From positions 10,063,686 through 10,127,685 of the forward strand of contig OX411552.1 of NCBI GenBank assembly GCA_948146395.1: a DNA stretch of 64,000 bases, written 5' to 3'. This document shows positions 27,901 to 40,400 of the stretch, piece by piece (within the stretch, counting starts at the first letter, position 1; every line of letters starts with the position of its first letter). Under the pieces are notes generated by a model. The model was not told the DNA's origin. It saw only the letters and a program-made list of their open reading frames with translations, and did not search any database. Made by a program: the position numbers and the translations under genes. This DNA is from Fragum whitleyi (Eukaryota; Mollusca; Bivalvia; Cardiida; Cardiidae).

Positions 27901-30900
27901 GAAATTGGGTCAACTGGGGTCAAAAACTAGGTCACGGGGTCAAATCTTAGAAAAACCTTGTATGCACTCTAGAGGCCACATTTTTGGCCAAATCAACCTG
28001 AAATTTGGTCAGAATGATTGTCTTGATAAAATCTCAGACGAGTTCAAAATTGGGTCAACTGGGGTCAAAAACTAGGTCACGGGGTCAAATCTTAGAAAAA
28101 CCTTGTATGCACTCTAGAGGCCACATTTTTGGCCAAATCAACCTGAAATTTGGTCAGAATGATTGTCTTGATAAAATCTTGGACGAGTTTGAAATTGGGT
28201 CAACTGGGGTCAAAAACTAGGTCACGGGGTCAAATCTTAGAAAAACCTTGTATGCACTCTAGAGGCCACATTTTTTGCCTGATCAACCTGAAATTTGGTC
28301 AGAATAATTGTCTAAATAAAATCTCGAACGAGTTTGAAATTGGGTCAACTGGGGTCAAAAACTAGGTCACGGGGTCAAATCTTAGAAAAACCTTGTATGC
28401 ACTCTAGAGGCCACATTTTTGGCCAAATCAACCTGAAATTTGGTCAGAATGATTGTCTTGATAAAATCTTGGACGAGTTTGAAATTGGGTCAACTGGGGT
28501 CAAAAACTAGGTCACGGGGTCAAATCTTAGAAAAACCTTGTATGCACTCTAGAGGCCACATTTTTTGCCTGATCAACCTGAAATTTGGTCAGAATAATTG
28601 TCTAAATAAAATCTTGGACGAGTTTGAAATTGGGTCAACTGGGGTCAAAAACTAGGTCACGGGGTCAAATCTTAGAAAAACCTTGTATGCACTCTAGAGG
28701 CCACATTTTTGGGGCGATCAACCTGAAATTTGGTCAGAATGATTGTTTTGAAAAAATCTTGGTCGAGTTCGAAATTGGGTCAACTGGGGTCAAAAACTAG
28801 GTCTTGGGGTCAAATCTTAGAAAAACCTTGTATGCTCTCTAGAGGCCACATTTTTTGCCCAATCAACCTGAAATTTGATCAGAATAATTGTCTAAATAAA
28901 ATCTCAGACGAGTTCGAAATTGGGTCAACTGGGGTCACAGACAGGTCATGGGGTCAAATATTAGAAAAACCTTGTAGAGGCCCGATCAACCTGAAATTTG
29001 GTCAGAATGATTGTCATGATGAAATCTCGGACATATTCGAAAATGGGTTTACTTGGGTCAATAACTAGAACACGGGGTCAAATCTTAGAACAACCTTGTA
29101 TGCACTCTAGAGGCCATATTTTTTGCCTGATCAACCTGAAACTTGGTCAGAATGATTGTCTTGTTGAAATATTGGATGAGTTCGAAATTGAGTCAACTGG
29201 GGTCAAATACTAGATCACTGGGTCAAATCTTAGAAAAACCTTGTATATGCTAGAGGCCACATTTTTTGCCAGAGCATCTTGAAATTCGGCAAAATTGATT
29301 GAATTGATGCAATTTTGGATGACTTTAAATTTGGTCAACAGGGACCAAAAACTAGGTTGGGGGGTCAAATCATAGAAAAAACTTGTAAATTAACCTGAAA
29401 ATCGTAAAAAGAGGATTCTCAATGTTTATTGAAGCAACAGCATTATTTAGCTAAGTGACATTTAATCATCATTCTCTTTCTTAACCTGCTTTTGAAAATT
29501 TTAGAAAGTTCATTCAGGTGAGCGATTTAGGGCCACTATGGCCCTCTTGTTGTATACAAGAAGTAGTTCTGTATGAAACTATCTCAAACTGGCAAAGTGC
29601 GATAATCATGAATGATATATGTCTAAAACACAAAAACATTTATTTTGTTGTCCACAAAGGATTTTTATTTGGCTGAATATGTATGTATGTAAAATAAGTG
29701 TTTGGTTTGTCATTTTGATAAATTTTGAAGATGTCTATTTATAGATAGTTTAATCCCTTTTCTCTATCAACAAACTTTAGTGTGGTAACTTAGCCAGAGA
29801 AGGGTTGAGAACACTGGTTGTTGCTAGAAAAATACTCACAGAGGATCAATACCAAGAATTCCAGGTGAGTAATATGTTTTTCTATGGCCACGCATCTATT
29901 GATTGGAGGCATCCATAGATCAGGGGATATTGTCTTACAGGTGCTCCTCTGTCCATGTCTGAACTAATTATTTTCATAACTTCAATCAGGACTTGTGGAC
30001 CCTTAAACCAGGGTCATGACCTCTAAAAATCTGATTTCTTATTTTGACCCTCTTGAGAAAAATTTCTAAGGGTCAAAACTTTATAAAATGCATCCAATAT
30101 ACTATCTGAAATTTTTACAAATCATTTGCTAACTTTAAATTTTTAAAAGAAAAGGTCTAATGACTCTTAAAGCTATAAAATTTATACTTGTTATTAGCTT
30201 TTTTTTGTCTTTAGCCCCTTTAAAATCTGTTTTTACCCCAAATCTTGATTGTTAAGGGGGTCAATGACTTTCTAATTACAAACACTAACATGAGCCCTGC
30301 TTCAATGCTATTTAAGTTACAATGCTCTTATTTGACCTAAAGGTTTCTCTTGTCAATTCACATCTCTAAAAGGTAAAGTTCAGTGTCTAAGATTCTTTGA
30401 ACTTAATTGCAGTATTCTGATTCTATTTCAGAGCCGTTACCATCAAGCCAAAATGAGTGTCCAGGATAGAAATGTAAAAGTACAGATGGTAGTGGAGAGT
30501 TTAGAAAGAGATATGGAACTTTTGTGTATGACTGGTGTAGAGGATAGGTTACAAGATGCAGTTAGACCTACATTAGAAATGCTCAGGAATGCTGGAATAA
30601 AGGTATGCAGTATTGAAGAGATTACATAGATATCTGGAGTTATGTATGAATTCATGTTGGCCAGGATCAAACCAATGCAGAGTTTAGATGTTGAATTTAC
30701 TCAAAAGTTAAAAACACTAACCACTGGGCAATAGTAGATCTTCTCTGACATAGTTTTAAGAAATGAAGAGAGTATTTTTGGTTTTATGGAGGTATGAAAT
30801 TCAAAACCCAATCACACTGTATGAATATGCAAAGCAGATTCATACATGAGTGTGATTAGGTTTTGAGTTTCAATTCTCCATAAAATCAACAAATATTCTT

Positions 30901-33900
30901 TTCATGTATTATAATTTTATATCATGAAGCAAAAAAGTAAGATTCATCAATAATTTTAATTTCTAATGTGAGTACTTTTTGTGTAAGCTTACAAAATAGC
31001 TGCATAAAATCATTTTGATTGAGACATCTAAAATTATATTGTATACTATTAAAGCTATGCAGGATGGTTATAGGGTATATAGTTACATACTTTCCTTCAG
31101 GATTTTTATGCCCCCGCATCGATAGATCGGGGGCATATTGTTTTACTCGTGTCCGTCTGTCTGTCTGTCTGTCCGTCTGTCCGTCTGTCTGTCCGTCTGT
31201 CCGTCCGTCCGTCCGTCTGTCCGAAAACTTAACCTTGCCAATATCTTCAAGCCTATTCAAGATACAAAGCTAATATTTGGCATGATGATAGATCTCAATG
31301 ATCCGCATCCGCTGGTACCAAAGTCAAGGTCATGTGACAAGGTCAAGGTCATCTGTCAAGGTCAAACGTCCGAAAACTTAACCCGAAAACTTAACCTTGC
31401 CAATATCTTCAAGCCTATTCAAGATACAAAGCTAATATTTGGCATGATGATAGATCTCAATGATCCGCATCCGCTGGTACCAAAGTCAAGGTCATGTGAC
31501 AAGGTCAAGGTCATCTGTCAAGGTCAAACTTTGAAAAAAAATGCCGTTACGGGGGCATTCGTGTTTCACAAACACATCTTGTTTTTTTTCATTTATAAAG
31601 TAACTATTTGTATGCCCCGCTGAAATGACCGGACGTATTATGTAATCAACTGTGGCGCACGTCTGTCCCTTCTGTTAACTTTTCCTCTTTCCTTGCAATA
31701 GAGTCCATATTTTTCATCCGATTTGCTCAAAACTTTCGCAGAATGATTGTACCAACATAAGAATTTTTCCTTTGAAATTATGATTTAATTTTCCCTGCTG
31801 TTGATCTTTGACTGCTTTTAGAGAGATGGCTTTCCTTAAATACTTTCAAATAACAACTGATCATATCTTATACAGATCTTTCATGAGATAGGCTTTTCAA
31901 GAGAGTCTGTAGAGCTTACCAGGCTCTCATGGGCCTCTTGCTTTTCATGAATGGCTCAATGGTCATTTAAATGGGAAAGGCAAGAATACTTCAATTTGAT
32001 ACATACACACTAAATACAGAATCTCCATGTTTTTTTAAGCTCCTGGGAGGATTTAGTAGGAGAAAAACAGTGAGCATGTGTTATTTTGTGGCATTGATAA
32101 GATTGTTTTACCATTGTCAGCCAGTCTCAAAACTTAACCAAAATACTTAGCATTGGCAATTAATTCCAGCCTATTCAAGATACAGTGCTCATTCTTCACA
32201 CAATGATAGATTTCATCAATATAAACTTCTGCAGAAACCAAGGTCATCTTTGAATGTAACTAGAACCGTTGCAAAGCGGACTGATACTCCTCACCAGGGC
32301 ATTGTCACAAGGACTATTTTCCAGTAGAGGGCTTTCAGTACATAATCTATTTGCTATATGATAAAAAAAATTGAGTTAAATTTACAATTTCATGGGAGAT
32401 AATTTGCTAACCACAATATCCAATATTGAAGGTAAATGCTCCAGATAATAAAAAACAATTTACAAATTGACACATTCAACAGGGAAAAATTAAGCGGCTA
32501 ATATAAGCAGAGCAATAAAAACTCACTTATACTAGTTCCAGGTAATAACAAAATATAAAAATTTGCAAGTTCAAGGGGAGATAATTCAGCAAGTACTTTA
32601 AGTATGGTCCTAAAAACTTTAAAAGCACAAGCTTACATTACCGCTACATTGTGTATAAATTTCACTTCAGTACATGTTCTAGTTCAGGAGAAAAGCTCAT
32701 GATAATTGAAAAATATATGAAAATGACAAATTCTAGGGGAGATAATTCAGTATCAAACCAAAGTAGGGACTTCAAAAATGCAGTTGCAAAACTTCTAATG
32801 CAGATACACATTATGCATTAATTTCAAGTAAGTACATGCAATAGTAAAGATGAAATGCTCCGGACAACAATATTTAGTGAAATTTGAAGGGTCAGACGGG
32901 GGATAATTCAGCAATCATTGAGAGTAAGGGCTCCAAAATTACTGGTGCATAACTTCATAAGGAGATAAAGTGCGGTTTTATTGACTTGAATCTGACCCTT
33001 GCTATTTAGATGAATAAAATCTGATTAGTCCTACTGGGCTTTGCACATGCTTTCATAGGAGTGAATAACAAACGATATTGAATTTTTTATACATTTTGTT
33101 AATTGATAAAATATGTCGGTAATTTTTATTTAAGCTTTTTTTCTACAGATGTCAAATTCAGATCAATTTAAACAGGCTATACACATCATGTATAAATTTC
33201 AAGTCAATAAATGCAATAGTCTTGGAGAAATGCTCGGGACAACAATAATTAAGAGAAAATAACATGTTCAAGGGGAGATAATTCAGTAACAAATCAATGC
33301 CGGGAATTCAAAATTGCAGGTGCACAACTTCATACAGACACACATTATGTATTAATTTCAAGGAAGTACATGCAATAGTGTAGGAGAAATGCTCAGGACA
33401 ATAATAATTCAGTGAAAATTAAATGTTCGATTTGAGATAATTAAGCAACCAATGAGAGTAGGGGCATCAAAATTGCAGGTGCACAACTTCTTATGCAGAT
33501 AGACATTATGTAAAATTTCAAAGCTGTAGTCTCTGAGAAAACTTCCAGACAAAACTGTGTCTACAGACAGATGGACGACCATGGTGAATCCAGTATATCC
33601 CCTCTACGTCGTAGGTGGTGGTATAAAAAAGAAGAAAAAATGTGCTGTTTTGAAGGCATGATATCTGTTTTTACAAACACATCTTGTCTATTCCTACCTT
33701 GTAGATCTGGATGTTGACTGGAGACAAGCTAGAGACTGCCACTTGTATTGCCAAAAGTTCTAAACTTGTGTCCAGAAATCAGGACATTTATACATTCAAA
33801 AAGGTGACAGGGAGAACTGAGGCTCATCTTGAACTTAATAATCTACGGAGAAAACAGGATAATGCTCTTATAATTACTGGAGACTCATTACAGGTTAGTC

Positions 33901-34454
33901 ATTTACCTTTGGATTACTGACAAATTGTTGTTATATATAATACATACTTAGTGTATTATATGAAAAAAAATATCTAATGAGGTTGGGAGAATTGAATATT
34001 GTCGAGGCTCTGCCAAGACAATTATCAATTCTCACAACCAAGTTAGATATTTTTTCATACAATACACTAAGTATGTATTATATTTATCTTATAACCTCTA
34101 TTTGTCTTGTTTTTCGACGATGTTTCTTACTGAAATGCAAGTTTCTAAAAATAACCACATTATATCTTTGTTCTCAAAATTACTATGTGATATCATAAAA
34201 AATATCATACAGGATGTTATCATACAGTTATTGGTATAGTTATAAAATAAAATATAGATTGAGTAGAGATGTACTTATGTCATTTAGGTTGCCCAACGAA
34301 AAAATATTGACTCAAAATCTGTCTAGAATAACCTTATGGCATGCATTGCTCTATAGCTGAACCATTACTGGAGAACATGCTTTGATTTAAAATTTCTGCT
34401 GCATTTCTAGTCACACTGGTTTGAGACTCACCTTAGGTTAAATGAATGTCATGG

Positions 34455-34485
<31 letters not shown>

Positions 34486-37400
34486 GGCTATTGTCTAAGT
34501 ACTTATGTTTCTCTAACATTATTTTCTTTTCAAGATAAAGACATTATTGATGAAAATTCTTGTCTGGAATATCATGATGGTAACAACTCATATTCATTTT
34601 TGTCCCGAGTGGTAGTATGTCAATGTTCTCCTATGCTGAAAACTGATATATTCAATCTTCTTTACTTAACATATATACATGTATTATATTGTTGTTTATT
34701 TAGGTGTGTTTACAGTATTATGAACATGAGTTTGTAGAGCTAGCCTGTCAGTGTCCCTGCGTGGTGGGTTGTCGATGTTCTCCTACACAGGAAGCTGATT
34801 GTAAATCTTCTTTTTATTACATATATTACATATATACAGGTGTGCCTACAGTACTATGAACATGAGTTTGTAGAGCTAGCCTGTCTGTGCCCCTGTGTAG
34901 TTGTTTGACGATGTTCTCTTACACAGAAAGCCGATATAGTCAATCTTCTCAACATAACATATATATTACATTATTGTATATACAGGTGTGTTTACAGTAC
35001 TATGAACATGAGTTTGTAGAGCTAGCCTGTCAGTGTCCCTGTGTAGTTGTATGTAGATGTTCTCCTACACAGAAAGCTGATATAGTCAATCTTCTCAAGA
35101 TGCATACAGGAAAACGGACATGTGCAATAGGTGAGTCCAGTAATTCATCTATAGTTAGAATAATCATGAGATTGACATTCATCTCAATCAAAACTATTCC
35201 AAACTGCTCACTAATTGCTCCATTCATTCATTCCAAACACTCGCTCAAATGAATCAAAAGGGCTTAAAATGACTAAAAAATGTAAGATGAACAACTACAT
35301 TCAAAATGCATAAAGCTTTTAAAAAAAACCCACAATTTCTCTGGCATAATTGAAATTGTAAGCATCTGATTGCTTCTCGAAGAAATAGGAAGCTATCTAA
35401 AGAACTTGGATATTTTATTAAAGGGAGGTAATAAATATTGCTAACTTTGTTAATCCTGAGTCCAGATCTCTGAGGCTATAGCAATACATTGGATTTTCTC
35501 TGAAAGCAGCCAAGTTAAAATTGGGACTTATATTCAATGTATTCAATGCTACATATTGAAGTTACTGTTTTATAGGTGATGGTGGAAATGATGTCAGTAT
35601 GATACAGGCAGCTGATGCTGGAATAGGAATTGTTGGAAAGGTAGTGTTAACCCATTACATCAGAAGAAACCCAGTTTTAAAATTGCCAACACTTTTAACT
35701 GACAACTTTAATGCTTGGACAGATGTCTCAATGCTGCAGCTATAGTTAATTTTTTTCAAGCCCTCTGAAATAGAGCAAATATACTTCAGTTCAATTTCTT
35801 ATATTGATTAGTCATTGTTTCAGTTCTCAGGGGCTACAAGTTGACATAACAGTATGACCTTCAAAATCTACAGAAATCATGAAGTCAGATCAATTTAGTT
35901 TTAAAAATACTTTTTGCAATTAAAAGTGGTAAGAAAGAGGGGGGAAAATATGAAATCAAAATGGTAAAGTTTTTATTTTTAGCTCACCTGAGCTCAACGT
36001 GCTCAAGGGGAGCTTTTAGGGTGGTGCTGAGTCTGTTGTGCATCGTCCGTCTTGCAACAATCTTAAAAACTACATCTTCTCCTGAACCACTTGGCCAATT
36101 TCAATGAAACTTTGCCAGAATGTTCCTTGGGTGATCCTCTTTAAAAATTGTTTGCTAAATTCTGATTGATCCATAAATATGGGTGTGGCAGGGCATGGCA
36201 TTTTTTCACTTTGAAATCTTTGAATGACATCTCCTCCTGAACCACTGGGCCGATTTTAATGACACTTTACCAGAATGTTCCTCGGCTGACCCTTTTCAAA
36301 ATTTTTTGTAAAATTTTGATTGGCCCATAAATATGGGCGTGGCAGGGCAGGGCTTATTTTGAGGCCGAAATCTTTCAACAAAATCTCCTCCTGAAACACT
36401 GGGAATGAAAATTTACCAGACAGTTCCTTGGGTGACCCTTTTCAAAAATTGTTTGTAAAATTTTGATAGGCCCATTAATATGGGCATGGTAGGGCAGGGG
36501 TTAATTTGAGCCCTAAATCTTTGAATGACATCTCCTTAACCACTCAGACAATTTTGTATGAAACTTAACCAAATGTTTCTTGGGTGACCCTTTTTAAAAA
36601 TTGTTTGCAAAATTTTGATTTGCCCATAAATATGGGCATGGCAGGGTGGGGCTTACTTCTAGCCCGAAATGTTTGAACGACATCTCTTCCTGAACCACTA
36701 GGCCAATTTCAATGAAACTTTACCAGGATGTTCTTTTGGTGACTCTTTTCAAAAATGTCATGAAATTTTGATTGGCCCATTAATATGGGTGTGGCAGGAC
36801 GGGGCTTATTTTGAGCCAAAAATCTTTAAACAACCTCTCCTCCTGAACCACTCGGCTGATTTCAATCAAACTTTACCATGTTCCTTTGATTTTGATTGGC
36901 CCATAAATATGGGCATGGTAGGGGCGCTTATTTTGAGTGGCCTCAGTAATAAATGGATGGACAGGGTCTATTTTCACTTTAAATTCATGGAATAACATCT
37001 CCTCATCAGCAAATATGAATGAATTTTTGTCAGAAAGTTACTTGGATGGGTTCCACTGGACCCATAAAATTCAGGTGAGCGGTTTAGGGCCATTCTGGCC
37101 CTCTTGTTGCACAGTATATTTTCTCAATTTCAGGAAGGCAAGCAAGCATCAATGGCAGCAGATTTCTCTGTGAACCAGTTTAGTTATATAGGTAGATTGT
37201 TGATGGTCCATGGAAGAAATAGGTATGTCAAAGACTTTAATTGTGTAAAGAGAACATTTATTTGTGACCTGTCATCGGAAAAGGGACCATCTGGGAACTC
37301 TGTAAGATAAATATTTGAAAAAGACATTGGGTCCAGCATAGATCAACCAGAGGTCAGATTTCAAAAATTCTTCCTCAGGATGGTAGATTGATCATTCTAG

Positions 37401-40400
37401 ATTCAGAGAATTAGCAAAGTACGGAAAGTTTTGATCCTAGTAATTGGCTAATCGTTCACACTTTTTGTCATCCTGAATGCAGGGCTGTTTTCTCACATAG
37501 CTACTCTTGTCTTATATAATAAACACCAATCAGAGACATCCTTGTATTACACATGTAAAATCATGTTATCAATTACGTCATCACAATGTCATATAACACT
37601 CATCATCATGGTATTTTTAGTATCTACACATTCCAAAAATGGATTTTAGTTTTTTGGTTTGTTTGTTTGTTTGTTAGAATGGGGTTTAACTCTACTTTCA
37701 ACAATCTTTCAGTTATATCACGGCAGCTGGTGCACCTAACAATGGATTCCTGGTATTTCTCACGCAGTACCACCATTACATCCTTTCCTAGCTTCCAGCT
37801 GCTATTCCACATAGGTCTACAATTATCAACCCATTGCTGGAAGACATACAGTCAGAAAGAATGAGTGCCACAGTCAGGGAGTGAACAAAAAAGGGCTTAA
37901 GGTGCAAAAATGGCATTTATGTGAGAAAAAGAATCTGTTACTCGATTTTGTTTGAGATAAGCTGGCTTTAACCTCCTTTAGAATAGAAAAGTCATTAAGC
38001 TCACCAAGGCTAGCTTAATAACATATCTTGTCTAGACTTGGTTAAAATAAGATTGTCTCAAACAAAATAGAGTAACAGATTCTATATTTCTTGTTTTCAG
38101 CTACAAGAGATCTGCCTCCCTTGGTCAGTTTGTGATACACAGAGGGTTGATTATCTCCACCATGCAGGCAGTCTTCTGTTCTGTATTTTATTTTGCATCT
38201 ATATCACTATTTCCCGGATTCCTTATGGTTGGGTAAGTTTAATGTATAGTACCACAGAATTGTAAAATGAATTCTGCACTATTTACCGTATTTCTTCTAA
38301 TAAAAGCGCCCTTCCTAGTAGTAGCATCCTTAATTATTTACTAAGAAAACCCATTTCAAATGCCTAAATTTTAAAAACATGAACAATCATGATTGTTTAG
38401 AGGAAATTTACCTCATAATAAAGGGAAAAGGGCCTAATCAGAAAATAAATACTAAATAAAAGCTACCTGACCATGTTATGTATAGCTCCCTGGAGTATTA
38501 ATCAGGAGAAATAGGGTAGTTCATTTTGTAAACCACTTAACTAGATGAAGACTGACTTCTTCAAATTGAAGGAGATTGCTAAAGAGAAATAAACAGAACA
38601 AAGGAAAAGAAAGCATCTTATGCAACAAGAATTGTGACAATAAATTTATACTTTTACTTCTTAACTATGTTGTCCAAAAGTGTACACTCAATAATGAATA
38701 ATATTGTGAAAGTCTCCTGTTTCATGCTAGTATTTGATGAAAATGTCTCTCCTGAAGTGTTTTTATGTATAAGAACATGTTTAGTCTATTTACACTTACT
38801 CCACAGTTTACACACAATCTCCTGTTTTCTCACTAATGTTAGATAAGGATGTCACTCCTGAAACTCTGATTTATATCTATATAAACATGTTTGTTCTATT
38901 TACAGTTACTCCACAGTTTACACACAATCTCCTGTTTTCTCACTAGTGCTAGATAAAGATGTTACTCCTGAAACTGCTCTAATGTATCCAGAACTCTACA
39001 AAGATCTCACCAAGGTAAACTAGAGCTGACGCAAAGTGGACTTATACCCCTCCACCTGTGCTTTGTCCAAATATAAGTGCTTTCAGTGCAGGATGTGTTT
39101 GTAACAAATATTGAGAAAACAAATAAAGTTTGACTGTGACCTTGAACTCTGACCTATGTGACGGAAAAACTTTAAGGCACTTTCTCAGGTCATAAGTAGC
39201 GTTTGTATAAAGTTTTATGATTCTAGATCACCTAGTTTCTCAAGTGAGAGTCTAGATACAAAATTGAACAAAATTTAACTGTGACCTTGACTTTTAACCT
39301 ATGTGACCCAAAACAATAGGGCACTTCCTCAGGTCATAGGTAGCATTTGTTTAAAGTTAAATGATTCTAGGTCACTTGGTGCTTAAGTTAGAATGTGGAA
39401 ACAAAAATGTCTAACAAAAAGTTCAACAAAAATTGACTGTGATCTTGACCTTTTACCTATGTGACCCAAAAACTATAGGGCACTTCCTTGGGTCATAAAC
39501 AGCATTTGTATGAAGTTTCATGATTCTTGGTCACTCGATTTTTAAGTTAGAGTCCCGAAAGAAAAAAGGTTTACTGACGGATGGACAGACAGACAGACAT
39601 GGTGACCAATATACCTCCTTCTACTTCGTAGGCAGTATGTATAGATATTATGATTTATAAACTAGGAACAATACAAGGCAATCTCAAGGTATTGAAGAGA
39701 TCAGCAACAAATGTATATATTGATTCAATTGCTCCTCATACAGTCTAACCTGTCTTAAGCAAGCGGTCAGGGGATATGCCAAAATCGCTTGCTTAAAGAC
39801 AGGTGCTTGCTTAATACAGGTCGACCTGATATCAGGGGCGGGAGGGGGGGGGTCAAATGATACATCATCATAGTTTTGATTAAGGAAAAGGCTTGCACAG
39901 AGAAGGAAAAACAACTTTTGAGTTTATTCATAAAAGATTTACATCTTATTTCTCCAATAAACGGTGACATTTATCTGAAGATTGTGAAAAAATGTCTTCC
40001 TTTTTCTCTAAATCTCCAATGACCAATTGAAACAATAGCCAAAATAATATTATGAATCTATTCAATCATCGGAAGGCAATTCCACAAATTTATTACCCAA
40101 TTACATTCAAAAGCAAAAGCCCTCTCTAAAACAAAATCTATAATTGCCAATCAAAAAATTGGAAAGAATCAGTCCTCATCAAGCAGTCAAGTTTCTTTAC
40201 CCATTACAGACCTCAAAAACTGCATTTTTCCCCAAATGTTTTTGGCTGAATTAAATACGAAAGCCAACCTTTGAATAAAGTATTTACAGTACTTTCGATC
40301 TCTACTCGAGTAAAAAAAAAAATCAATAAAAATCTGATCCAAATTTCTTCAAATGGTTTGTGTAGAATGTCAATTTTATCAATATTAATTGTTTTCAAAG

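Noticed and set aside
27745..29213. Series of similar 71-112 residue open frames
   Set aside because: They are frames through the 145-bp tandem array; each unit shifts the frame and there is no start context or family similarity.
31138..31623. 161-residue open frame, the longest in the window
   Set aside because: It reads through a TCTG/TCCG microsatellite and a duplicated repeat unit that also occurs at 7740.
34704..34985. Upstream exon 19 copies as functional alternative exons
   Set aside because: Both lack a donor and the last 31 nt; one has a TGA and the other loses frame.
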